This document shows, piece by piece, positions 1 through 10,213 of a DNA stretch of 64,000 bases. Location: NCBI GenBank assembly GCA_021018815.1, contig JAITYX010000058.1, positions 2,187,001-2,251,000 on the forward strand, in the 5' to 3' direction. Within the stretch, counting starts at the first letter, position 1, and every line of letters begins with the position of its first letter. The translations under genes and the position numbers were made by a program. Origin of the DNA: Talinum fruticosum. Its lineage: Eukaryota; Streptophyta; Magnoliopsida; Caryophyllales; Talinaceae. The notes below the pieces were generated by a model, which was not told where the DNA came from, made no database searches, and saw nothing but the letters and a program-made list of their open reading frames with translations.

Positions 1-181
1 AGGAGGACCAACTACATGTATTAGATGAACTTATATATTGGAATTCAATTCATGCTATTTTAGTTAACTTGGTCAGCTGTTTAAGGTTGGATTTTTTATC
101 CGTATAGATTTATAAATTATAGTGTATATATATGTAGGACTATTAATTTGTTTTGCAAGGTATGGAATTAAAAAATCATAC
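1..181 (-). other. Intron 2 of the copper amine oxidase gene, running off the window
   Basis: Read on the minus strand, a GT donor (GTATGA) follows the last codon of exon 2 at 181. The remaining bases carry no recognisable amine oxidase coding sequence, so this is taken as the start of intron 2. The exons encoding the copper-ligand histidines would lie beyond the left edge. Confidence 0.75.
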
Positions 182-295
182 CCCAACTGTAATGGAGCCA
201 CTTTGCTTGAACTCCCAATCCAGAATATAATCATAATTTCCAACTGTAGCTATCATCCGCACAACGAACGAAACTTCTGGCTCTCCTCTTCTTAT
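182..295 (-). CDS. CuAO: Copper amine oxidase, exon 2 (topaquinone exon)
   Basis: A 114-base exon of exactly 38 codons is bounded by an acceptor (TTTGCAG before 295) and a donor (GTATGA after 182). It continues in phase from exon 1. It encodes the family's redox-cofactor segment: V-G-N-Y-D-Y, then [12 protein letters not shown]. In copper amine oxidases the first Tyr of N-Y-(D/E) is self-processed to topaquinone, the organic cofactor. Here it is residue 401 of the spliced protein. The exon is short and has no ATG of its own, so it was found only by reading splice sites. The fit of splice sites, phase and motif leaves little doubt. Copper-binding histidines and the C-terminal half of the catalytic domain are outside the window. 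Confidence 0.93.
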
Positions 296-461
296 CTGCA
301 AATCCAAAGTCAATGTTAAACTAATCAAAAGTCACTTGGTCATACCATGAACCATAACACAAGAAATTTATGCAATAATAACATCACCATATCATCATCG
401 ATCACCATCATGAAACAAACGAGTTACAAGGTACATAGATTTTAAAGAATGAAAAACTGAC

Positions 462-1601
462 CACTTTTCCTGGAACACCGATTTCAGTGTGTCTCCAAGC
501 AACACCGCCGGTATAACTTTCGAATAAGCATATAGCTCTAGGAAGCACATTAGGCTGCCCAAGGGCATCAATAAGATAACCATCAATAAATTTGGCATTG
601 GCCGGACAATCAACCAAGGGCTGAAGGCTGTCTGCAGCTTTTCCGAAACCGAATTCACCGGAATCCATGAAAGTCCTAAAATACCAATCTGTTGTCGGAT
701 CCATATACGGAACAAATGTCTCGGAAACATGTCCTCTATATAACACTCTCCGATATCTTAGCTCCTTTTTGTCATATAATGAGGCAGTTGATATAATTAC
801 TCCTGCCCTTGGATTGAATCCAATATGAAACTTCCAAACACCCCAAGTAATCACATTACCTTCTATGCTCAATTTGCTATTTGTTGTGTTGGGAAATATA
901 GGGCCAGGCTTTAGGTTAGCCGATTGATATTCTGTGCCTTCTGCTTTAGGCAATGGAGCTACATACCGATCCATGTAACTTGCGACCTTCATTAGTTCTA
1001 GATCGACTAGGACAGTTATCCCATTGATCGGCCTAGCGTAGATATTAGTCGTCCCATTTCTATAGAAGCATGTGACTTTTACCTGCCTTCTAGTCACAAC
1101 TTCTCCGAACCAACCCACTGTGAGAGGTAAGCACGAAATTTCTGAAATGTTTAAGCCTCGCCTTGACATTGATTCTATGAATCGAGGGTATTGCTGGGTA
1201 AGTAGACTAGCTTGGAAAAGCTCTTCAAACGTGAGAGGGGGATAACCATGACCACTATATAAATGATCAGAGATTATTGAACCCTTGCGTATGTCTACAA
1301 TAAGCTCATGTGTCTCTCCACCACCTCGGAGAACCACCTTAGCTTGACGAGGGAAGTGTTTAGTATGGCTACTTGAGAATAGCCATGTGAGGACAATATC
1401 TTTTTCTGGCTCTTCGACATCCACAAAGTGATAGGTTAAATTAGGAAGTGCTCTTAAATGGGATTTTTGAATGGTAAACCTTATTCTATCTATTTCTTTA
1501 GGGGTTAAAGGGTCTAAGGGGTGCTCCAAACTAAGTGTACAAACACAAGAATTTAGTGCAAGAAACCATGATAGTAGAAATAGTCGGAGGGTAGTGGCCA
1601 T
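462..1601 (-). CDS. CuAO: Copper-containing primary amine oxidase, exon 1 (signal peptide, N2, N3, start of catalytic domain)
   Basis: The enzyme oxidatively deaminates diamines such as putrescine, giving aminoaldehyde, ammonia and hydrogen peroxide. The exon encodes 380 residues and ends at a good donor (GTG then GTCAGT at 461). Reading through gives only a short tail to a stop at 408. Residues 1 to about 22 form a hydrophobic signal peptide, followed by the family-typical E-H-P-L-D-P-L-T, which suggests an apoplastic enzyme. N2 and N3 domains follow. The catalytic domain begins with D-P-T-T-D-W-Y-F-R-T-F-M-D-S-G-E-F-G-F-G; Asp313 in it matches the catalytic base. Cys332 and Cys358 match the conserved disulfide pair. 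The D313 to Y401 spacing of 88 matches the pea enzyme (about 87). The frame is open with no break. The ATG at 1601 is chosen because the signal peptide starts there. Confidence 0.95.
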
Positions 1602-1698
1602 GATGAATGGTGTTAATGAAACTGGGATGAGAGGATGAGGATCAATCTGTCTATCGATATTGTTTCTGGATACATATAGCTGTAGTCCTCTGAAAGAG

Positions 1699-1707
1699 AT
1701 TATATAT
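1699..1707 (-). promoter_or_regulatory. Putative TATA box of the copper amine oxidase gene
   Basis: On the minus strand ATATATAAT lies about 100 bases upstream of the start codon, which would leave a leader of roughly 70 bases if transcription starts about 30 bases downstream. Only position and composition support it, and AT-rich runs are common here. Confidence 0.5.
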
Positions 1708-2072
1708 GAATATGAGGTATGTTACTTAAACTTAACATCAACCAGGTTAAACAACAATTTTTGGTGACCTGGTCTCCCTTTAAAAACAAGGATACAAATG
1801 GCCATTGCGAATTTTTCTGCTAAGTCACATGTGTCTAAGTTTCTATTTGTCACTCATCTTTTGATCAAAGCAAAAGGTTTGAATACACCATAAAATAGTA
1901 TATCATCTCATTTAATTTGTTCAATGAAGTGTATAGTTCAAGTCAAACTTACAATTAACAAGCAATGCCGGCATTTCTTTATTTATAGGATCGGAGAATA
2001 TTAATAAACATGTTCTGACTATATAGAGTACATCACGTTGTGAAGACTTTCAAGCAATAGTTAAGATCGAAA
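1708..2072. other. Intergenic upstream region
   Basis: AT-rich sequence upstream of the amine oxidase promoter. I see no coding sequence, repeat or RNA gene in it. It may hold distal promoter elements that cannot be recognised by eye. Confidence 0.5.
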
Positions 2073-2111
2073 TAATTAAACAAATTGGCAACCACATTAG
2101 ATGGAATACAC
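2073..2111 (+). repeat. 39-bp direct repeat, left copy
   Basis: This 39-base sequence (beginning TAATTAAACAAATTGGCAAC) recurs at 2560-2598 with one C/T mismatch. The two copies exactly bracket the inverted-repeat element at 2113-2559. This is far longer than a normal target-site duplication. Confidence 0.9.
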
Positions 2112-2112
2112 A

Positions 2113-2559
2113 TATATATAGAGATATTTACATTTACCTCCCTCGAGGTATTGGAAATTATTTATAAACGCTCCAAGTGTTGGTATTTATTTTTATCCAC
2201 TTTGGATTTAGAGATAAAAAATATTTAATATAAAGAAACGGCGAAGGGCTAATCGGAAGTGTAAAAGGGAAAGTTTATCCCTGATTTTTAAAATAAAATG
2301 ACTTTTTATCCCTATGCCTTGAAAGAGCACACGTATCATAAAAGGGCAATTTTGGCATTATACATCTTTTTCTTATGCCACGTTAACACACATATTGTAT
2401 TTGGATGTTGTTTATTATTAACAACAAAGACCAATGCATCATTCAAATATTAAGTGCTCCGATTAGGGTGGGTAAAAATAAATACTAATACCTGGAGGAT
2501 TTATAAATGATTGCCAAATACCTCGAGGAGGTAAATGTAAATATTTCCGTATATATATT
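2113..2559. mobile_element. Non-autonomous terminal-inverted-repeat element (MITE-like)
   Basis: The ends are inverted copies of each other over about 80 bases: ATATTTACATTTACCTCC near 2124 on the left, and its reverse complement near 2543 on the right. The similarity continues inward through CTCGAGGTATT, TTTATAAA and TATTTATTTTTA. The interior (about 290 bases) has no open reading frame. The superfamily is not clear from the termini. It sits between two 39-bp direct repeats. Confidence 0.75.
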
Positions 2560-2598
2560 TAATTAAACAAATTGGCAACTACATTAGATGGAATACAC
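2560..2598 (+). repeat. 39-bp direct repeat, right copy
   Basis: Second copy of the 2073-2111 sequence, one mismatch. It runs directly into a short GT then TA microsatellite (about 2598-2630). Confidence 0.9.
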
Positions 2599-2630
<32 letters not shown>

Positions 2631-2974
2631 TTTGGGATTTATGTATACACATGGAATGTATATTGAACACGAATTAGAAGATTTAATTTTGGGGTGTACG
2701 ACTGCTGATCTTTGAATGAACGTAAACTCTGCTTTATAATTATGCAAATTGGGGCTCCATCAGGTATTACATGCACGACCAGGGAAGAGGGAGGTATTCA
2801 TATATAAAAATTAAAAAAACCTAAAAAGGTGTCCAGCCGGTATTTTATACATTTGGTGTTAATGATAATCGGAAATACTTGAAGAGTGCACTTGCTTCCC
2901 AAAAATATATTGTTATTAATTGTCTCAAATGGTAAAATCTTTAACAAACATAGATACATAAATAGATAGATAAC
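2599..2974. other. AT-rich spacer with short GT/TA microsatellite
   Basis: Contains a (GT)n/(TA)n tract at its left end. No coding sequence or structured element is seen in the remainder. Confidence 0.5.
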
Positions 2975-3303
2975 TAAGGGTTTAGATGAGAATTAGGAAT
3001 TTCCAATCTTCACCCTTTATTTATAATCTAATGGGTGAAATTAAACCCTAACTTATACTCGCTAATTCACTCATTTAGCCCCACTCCTTTTTCTCTCTCC
3101 TTGTTTTGATGACCGCCATCGCCGCCGGACTGTCGCCGTCGCCAGCAACAGTCCGGCGGCGATGGCGTCATCAAAACAAGGAGAGAGAAAAGAGGAGTGG
3201 GGCTAAATGAGTGAGTTAGAGGGTATAAGTTAGGGTTTAATCTCAATTAGATTATAAATGTAGGGTGAAGATTGAAAGTTTCTAATTCTCATCTAAACCC
3301 TTA
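2975..3303. repeat. Foldback (hairpin) element, 329 bp
   Basis: A near-perfect palindrome. The left arm, 2975-3133, starts TAAGGGTTTAGATGAGAATT. The right arm, 3148-3303, ends with its reverse complement. The loop is only about 14 bases. The inner 40 bases of each arm are GC-rich (GACCGCCATCGCCGCCGGAC) and the outer arms are AT-rich. Arm mismatches are few. It carries no protein. It is best read as a foldback MITE whose transcript would form a long hairpin. A TA or TAA duplication may flank it, but the exact termini are ambiguous. Confidence 0.9.
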
Positions 3304-3317
3304 ATTCTCAATGGATA

Positions 3318-3372
<55 letters not shown>
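3318..3372. repeat. (TA)n microsatellite
   Basis: Uninterrupted TA dinucleotide run of about 55 bases, immediately right of the foldback element. Confidence 0.95.
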
Positions 3373-3376
<4 letters not shown>

Positions 3377-3768
3377 GTGGATTTAGAAAATGCATTATAG
3401 TAGCTATTTAATTTTCTTTTTTACATTATATGGGTTTTATATGGTTGGTTTTTGTATTGAAGTAACTATTTTTCTTTTCTTAAATTCAATAATATTATAA
3501 GGTAGAGTTTATTCATGAGCAAGAAAATAACTAATTAGTAAAATACTATTAAAATATCTTATTATTTTTATTTATTATGCCGATTGATTTTCTTCTTTAC
3601 AATTAATAATTCAAAAACCTCCTTCCGAAATAATTGATTGTATTCTTATGCAAAATTTATTTTAATTATTAATTTAAAATTTTTCTTTAAAAATCTAATA
3701 ATTAGAGGTCGAGAAGCTCAAACCTATATTAGTATACATTTTTTTAATATTGTCGTCATCAACATTAT
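3373..3768. other. AT-rich sequence without recognisable content
   Basis: Very AT-rich sequence between the TA repeat and the hAT terminus. I see no gene or repeat in it. Confidence 0.5.
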
Positions 3769-4659
3769 TAGCGCTGGCAAAACTTCGGGTTCGAGTCTTA
3801 TCGGGGTTCGATCAATGCGGACATTCGGACATATCACCATTACCCAAACCCTGTCTAAATTTCAATTCGGACGCACTTTCCTAACCCCGAATGTCTAATG
3901 ATTGAACCCGATTGTCCATTTGACCGAATTTATATTTTGATTTCTGGTATAAATAGCTATTAGTTAATAGTGAAGACTTGAAAGATGAAGTTTGAGTTCC
4001 CGACTTTTTTAGTAAGATCCTTACAATTTATTTTACCTACATTTTTAAAGAAAAAAACATATATTACAAACACATCAGGAACATATAAAAATACAAGTCA
4101 AAGCATACAAACAACATGCATACAATATTAGTTAAAATTAAGAGTTACAACCATCCAAGCATATTAAACAAAATTAATAATCACAACAATTGGAGCTGGA
4201 GATATTGTTAAGAGAATCTGCCGAGTACTCAGTAGCATTGCTCCAAAAATAAATCCACATATCAGCAACACAACAAACTTGGTCTCCAAAAAGATGAACC
4301 TCAAATCAGCAATCTTGCCCCAAAAAAATTATTCACAAATAGTACTTTTGCACCATTCATTCATCTATTCAAATAAAGATACCTCCCATAAAGAGAAACA
4401 GAATTAGAATCAAACCAAAAGTGAGAACTTGAAATTCCAAAAATATATAAAAGATTAAATCTAAACTAAATAAAAAACTAAGTTATAATTCACACCTTTA
4501 AAAGCCTTCACTTTCATAACATTAATATTAGATTGCCAAACTCAGGAGGATTTAAATATCCTGGATCCTCCTCTAAAAGAAGTAAAAAATTATTGATTGT
4601 CAAACAAACTCAAAAACATTTAAAATATAACATAAATGCTATAATAAATGAAAAAAATT

Positions 4660-5337
4660 ATAACTTTCAAACCAAAAAACCAATTGTGAGCACAAATCAA
4701 AGCTTCTACAGAATCGGGAGATAAGGAATATTTTGAAGGTTTTAAGATTCTTCCACCAACACTAAAAACAGACTCGGAAGAAATAGAGGTGATATGAATA
4801 CATAAAACATAACGCAGCAAGATTGGTGAGACAAGGCTAATAATATTGTACTTGTTTTCCACCATTGCACGATGTCCGGATCTATAGTCCGATCGGTGAG
4901 AGGCTCCTCCAAATATAAATCCAACTCGATTTACATTCACCAACTTAGATGAATTCACAAAAATTTCAAAATTATTCCAAAACAAATTAGATAGAATAAG
5001 TAAATAGTAGAATCAAGAGCTAAAGAACAAAATAAATTTTCAAAAAGATAATTGACTTAAAATTATTGAAACAGAAATAAAATTGCTTAAAAACTTACAT
5101 TTTCTTCAATAATTAAATCACAAAATATACTTACATTAGAATACGGACTAGAAGCGAGTTAATGATAAATGCAACTTTGTGGGACGCTGCACTTGTAATG
5201 GTGATGGCGGGTTTGGATTGGCAGAAATGTCAACAATGTACTCATTAAACGAGAGGAATCAAAGTATAATAAAATAACTTAGATCTTTTTCCACCCTCAT
5301 CGACCCATACAGTTTATCATAAGCAAATTCAACCACC
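4660..5337 (-). pseudogene. hAT transposase, C-terminal part with dimerisation domain (broken)
   Basis: On the minus strand, from just left of the CACTA insertion, the sequence reads V-E-F-A-Y-D-K-L-Y-G. After a non-conserved stretch comes D-L-Y-L-E-E-P and Q-W-W-K (about 4924 to 4855). A frameshift follows, and then S-E-S-V-F-S-V-G-G-R-I-L-K-P and L-S-P-D-S-V-E-A-L-I-C (about 4800 to 4690). The last block is the hallmark of the hAT C-terminal dimerisation domain. The frame change near 4850-4870 and stops near 5150 show the gene is dead. It is the 3' half of the gene whose 5' half is at 10214-11440. Confidence 0.85.
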
Positions 5338-5340
5338 ATC
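5338..5340 (+). repeat. Target-site duplication ATC, left of CACTA element
   Basis: ATC immediately before CACTAC. The same three bases follow the other end at 10211-10213. Three-base duplications are the rule for CACTA (En/Spm) elements. Confidence 0.85.
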
Positions 5341-6108
5341 CACTACCACAAAAATCACTTTTAACCACGGTTAAAAACGACCTTTAACTACGATTAACCG
5401 GCGTTGTGTATGTGGTTGTCGTTGTATGTATTATCTTTTACTACAGTTCAAAATTATAGTAAAAGAATACCGATGACAACGGCGTCATAGGTCACCTATA
5501 ACGACGGTTCTCTCAAGAGAATCGTCGTCATAGGTGACTTATGACGACAGCTTCTCTAGAAGAGCTGTCGTCATACGTCCGAATTTTTTAAAAAAATTCA
5601 GATCTGAAAAATTTTGGATCTAAAACTAAAAGTTGAAATGGAGAGCAAAAAAACAAAAAAGCTGAGTAACAAAAACAAATTAGATCTAAATACATATGAA
5701 ATTCTTGGAGGAGAATTTTCATAAATTTTCTAGAACCTTGAAGATTATAGGGCAAGAACGAAATCGAGATCTAAACGAATACATTACAATCCAACTAATT
5801 AATCACCTCAAATGACACAACCTTCTTCACCGGCAACGTGGAAAGACTCGAAATGTAAGGATCGAAGAGACTTCAACTCTTCAATTATACATCCGACAAC
5901 GAAGTCCAAGAGAGTTCAGCTCTTCAATTACAAGTCTAACAACGAACCATGGAAGCAAAATCAGAACAAATTGTAGAGAAAGAATGAGTTCAAACCCAGA
6001 AATCTAAAAGGATAGAACCTAGCAAAATCACAACAAAAGGAAAAATCGGAACATCTAACAACGAACCATGGAAGTATAATTAATTTGCCTCTTGAATCTC
6101 AATGTCTA

Positions 6109-6209
<101 letters not shown>

Positions 6210-6235
6210 GAGAGGATTACGAACCAAGGAGGAGG

Positions 6236-6240
6236 CTCGG
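6236..6240 (+). repeat. Target-site duplication CTCGG, left of solo LTR A
   Basis: CTCGG precedes TGTAATACC. An identical CTCGG follows TGTTACA at 9460-9464. Confidence 0.9.
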
Positions 6241-9200
6241 TGTAATACCGGAATTTTAAAGAAAGCGGTTGAAAAGCATAGAATTATTGAGTATTTTTCC
6301 CTGCAACTAGGGGGTTGAGTGGCTGATTTTATTTACGGCCGGACATATTACGTTAGAATTTCTTTGGAGGCTGGTATTGAATAAATTAAATTAAGGAAAT
6401 TGCATTCGTTTTTCATCCGAGCCAAACTGTTGGGTGATTAGGAATTGTCGTGGCCGGCGTATTAAAATAAGTTAGGACGCCGCGAGCATAAGAGGACGGA
6501 AGGGCGAAGATATAGACTTGTTGTATATGGGCCATGATTATTTTTACCAAATTATGAAGAGATGATTAAGCTTATTTGGGGGTCCAATAAGGAGCATTAA
6601 CCGCCAATTAAGCAAGCGGTGGAGAGAGAGGGAAAACAAAGAGGAAGAAGGCTCGGGAAGCCCGAGCAGTAGAGAGGGAACGAGCAGGAGAAACAGAGAA
6701 AGGGAGGGAGAAAGAGAGGGCGAGCGGGAACCGAAGAAGAGGCCGGAGGCCGGCGGGCGGAGCGGTGAACGTGGGCCGGTGGCGGACAAAGGAGAAAGGA
6801 AAAGAAACGGAGCAAAAGAGGGTCGGGCGAGAGGAACCGAGAGGGAGAGAAGGCGAACGGTGCGAGGGCCAAGGGGCCGAGCGGGGCTGGCGACAGTCGC
6901 AGACCTGAAAACGACGGTCGGCGACGCGAGCAAGCGGCGAGCGGGGAAGAAAGCGAGAGACTGGGACAGAGCAAGGGCGAAGGAAAGGGCCCGGCGGGGC
7001 TGGCGCGAGAGGGTCCAGGAGGCCGAAACCGAGAGAGTAACGGCGGCAAAGGGAGAAGGACCGGCGGCGAACGTGCCAAGGCCCGGACCGAGAGTCGGCG
7101 GAGGCCGAAACGGCAAGCCGGAACAGGGAAGCGAAAAACCGAGCGACCGAGCAAGGACTCGCGGAAACGGAGACCGAAATCGAAGGCGGGAGTAAAGGAG
7201 TTCAAAATCAATCCCTAAAACCCGAGAATTTCGGTGGGTAGTCTTATACTCTAAACTACTACTAATTTCGAATCCAAATGAGTTTATTGTGATTGTTGAA
7301 TGTGATTGTGAATACCGAACTTGTACGCTTCGAGTGGGATTAGTAGTTGCTGAAAGTCGAATTAGGAGTTGTAAGGGGAATTGATAGTTGTTTAGGCCTC
7401 GAATTGGAAACCGGGAATTCAAACGAAGTTGGGTTACTAGGGTATAACGAGTAGTATCGGGAATCTGGTCAGTTGGGGATAAGTACGTATGGTTTGGGCA
7501 TAGGTTATGAATTGATGTTCAGATTGAGTCCTAGAGATTTACTCGAATTTGTGGCATTGAGAGACGAGTACTAATATCGGAAAATAACGAGGGAAGTGTA
7601 AAGAGGAGTATGAGATTGTATTGAGTAGTGCACAATTGAGGCATGGGAGTGAGAAGTGGGTGAGTGTTGGGATAATCGAGTTCAAAAGGTAATTAAATTC
7701 TCGAGGTTGAACCGAGCGTGAAAGTAAGTAGCTAACGGGAATTGAATAATGAAAAGTAAGTAAGAGGTACATAATCGAGGATGGGCAAGCAAGAATCGAT
7801 TAATAAGGTAAGAGATATTAAATGGGAAATTGAGGTTGGGAAATAGCAAGTTGGGGACGGTAAAGTGGAACTAAGCCATAGTCATGTCTAAGACCTTGGA
7901 GAGAGAATTGAATTAAAAAGGCGAATAGAGATAGAGGAAATTTGGCAAAGTAAGTTTAAGGATATACGGTTGAATGAGGGCAAAAGAGGTCGGTTTACAA
8001 AGTGAAGTCGGAAATGAGGAAATAAGGTAAAGATAGTGGATTGGGAAAAGTGAGAACGTTTAATTAGGTAATATCTACTTATGGTTATTGTGGCCTGTAA
8101 AATGGAAATTAATTGTACTAGAATGGTAGATTGAGAAAGGTATAGTTGGAAAGAGTGGAGAATGACCGCTTACGTTGATTGGTGGCTATTCGTGTTATGT
8201 TATTGCTTACGTGATACTCAAAAATAGTTTCGAAAGGAGTTTTGTATTTTACGTAAATGATTCCTGAATGCAACTTCTTGAGAACTGCCTTTCGAACGTG
8301 ATTATGTTTAAAGAAGCGAGACTTGCTTGAGAAAATGAATCAGATTTGAGAAAGTGAATTTATAAGGGTGACACGTGGTGTCATGCCTTCCTTGATACTA
8401 AATCGATTGAGAAAGTCGTAAAGTGAATGTGATGAATGAGTATGTGCAAAGAGTTTTGAATCAACAGGCTATGGATCGTTTAGCATACCGAAGGGTTCGA
8501 ACTGGGGATGCCCAGCTAGAGACTTCGAGAGAAGGATTCTAACAGGGGTCCTGCAGTGGCAGGATGCCCGATCCGAGACTTCCTAGAAGATAGGTCCCGG
8601 AGCCTTTTATCCGGGGTCGCGCCTCAGTAAATAAGAGAAATCGAGAAATCGAGAAACTACGTGAAATTATGAGAAAAGAAGTGCCAGTTCAAATCCTCAA
8701 AAGGCCCGGAAAAGTTGATTCAACCCCAAAAGAAGTATTCTTGAATGTGAATGTGTGCTTTTAAGTGATTAAAGAGTCTTGATCTTTTTCATTGCAAGAG
8801 ATTTCAAGTGAAAAGTATATAGATTTGTATTACGTTATTATGTTTTCGCAGATTTCATTATTATAAGTATTATGTGTAAAGAATTTCCATTTTAAGGGTA
8901 TAAAACTCCGGTGAGCCCGTTGATTATTGCTCACCCCCACAAATTGCCCCGTCCCCACCCAGTGTTGCAGGTACACTTTCGAAGCATAATCTACACTTAA
9001 CACGCTTTGGACTCCTGCCGATTGTTGACGGTTGAAGTGACCCAAGTGGTCTGTCATGCATTGTTTATTTCTAAATGATTGTACTTATAATTTAGTGCAT
9101 ATAGTTGTACCAAATGTATAGTAACCAGTTAGATTGTTTTAAGTTAGATTGTTTTAAGTTTTACCGCATGATTGGTTGAACTCCGGCGTGTGGCCGTTGA

Positions 9201-9459
9201 GTTGTATACTCCGAGGGTGTGGCTCGTCGAGTTTTATTATGCTTTTTATGCAGTATTTTAAGGCTTTAAGCCTATGGGTTAGTCCATGTTTCAAACGGAA
9301 CTCGCCGAAATTTCCGAGAATCTCGGATTCTTTTGGGAAAACCACCGTATTACCTTTAAGTTGAGTTTAGATAGCCAAACCAACACCGAGAAGAGCCTTG
9401 GGAGTTCCTTTAAGGAACTCGGCGATGTAATACTCCCGGGGGTGTTTTGGGGTGTTACA
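6241..9459 (+). mobile_element. Solo LTR A, 3.2-kb long-LTR retrotransposon family
   Basis: Starts TGTAATACCGGAATTTTAAA and ends GGGGTGTTACA, with TG...CA ends and a perfect 5-base duplication (CTCGG). No primer-binding site, gag or pol lies inside, so a solo LTR left by LTR-LTR recombination is the simplest reading. The same family occurs inverted at 42733-45889. An AG-rich, GC-rich block (about 6610-7200) gives long low-complexity frames on both strands that I do not accept as genes. The very long LTR suggests a Ty3/gypsy lineage, but nothing internal is left to confirm it. A non-coding large retrotransposon derivative is the alternative. Confidence 0.85.
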
Positions 9460-9736
9460 CTCGGCGGGTAAGGCGTCATGCTCCTCCTCCTAGCGGCGGC
9501 AGCGAGTGAATCTTGGACACGGATGGCGGATATTAGGCTCGGGTAGGGCTCGCTATTTTCCTTTCACCGTCGCGGAATTGTGATTGAGGCCACGATAAAG
9601 AAGGAGGTGAAACCCTTGGAGAATTCGTATTGTTTGATGGAAGATGAAAATGGGAGTAATTTTGGGACCGGGAGTAGAGGAAGGAGGGGATCGGAGAGTG
9701 GCGAGCGTCTTTGGAAATCACCATTATTGCAGAGAA

Positions 9737-9803
<67 letters not shown>
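9737..9803 (+). repeat. (AG)n microsatellite
   Basis: AG dinucleotide run inside the CACTA element, just right of the solo LTR. The overlapping Arg-Glu and Leu-Ser open frames are repeat artefacts. Confidence 0.97.
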
Positions 9804-9807
<4 letters not shown>

Positions 9808-10210
9808 GGGTTTAGTGCTCGAGAGGTAGAGAGAAGCAAGGATAAGAATTTGAGTGGTTCAAGGAGGAGGAGGAGAGAGAGAGAGAGATGAGTGGGGGGT
9901 TTCAGCGGTGCTATAGGAGAGAGAGCGAGAGAGAGATACACGGTTAGGGTTATATCATGAAAAGACTTTCAACTTTCAACTTTTAACAATTTTAACGACG
10001 ATTCCTTCATTGAACCGTCGTAATATATCTATGATGACGGTTCTTTGAATGAACCGTCGTTAAAAGTGTTAAAGTTAACTTTTAACAACGTTTCATTTAA
10101 AGAACCGTCATATGTATATTAAAAGTCATTTTTTTATAAAAATTCCATTGCATTATTTTTTACAACGGTTTTCCATCATAACCGTCATTAAAAGTGTTTC
10201 TGTAGTAGTG

Positions 10211-10213
10211 ATC
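10211..10213 (+). repeat. Target-site duplication ATC, right of CACTA element
   Basis: ATC directly follows the terminal GTAGTAGTG and matches 5338-5340. Confidence 0.85.

Noticed and set aside
408..461. Read-through tail of amine oxidase exon 1 as the true C-terminus
   Set aside because: A good splice donor at 461 and an in-phase exon carrying the topaquinone motif at 295-182 show that this is intron.
3769..3930. Independent small repeat-rich element
   Set aside because: Its CGGGTT/CGGA-rich sequence and TAGCGCTGGCAAAAC start fit the end of the neighbouring hAT element better.
4533..4724. Plus-strand 63-residue open frame
   Set aside because: It is the opposite strand of the hAT transposase 3' part and has no features of its own.
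6544..7422. Long Ser/Pro/Leu-rich and Arg/Glu-rich open frames on both strands
   Set aside because: They lie in the GC-rich, purine-skewed block of a solo LTR. The skew removes stops on both strands, and the frames are not conserved in sense between the two LTR copies.
9564..9941. Open frame of Leu-Ser repeats
   Set aside because: Translation of an AG microsatellite inside the CACTA element.
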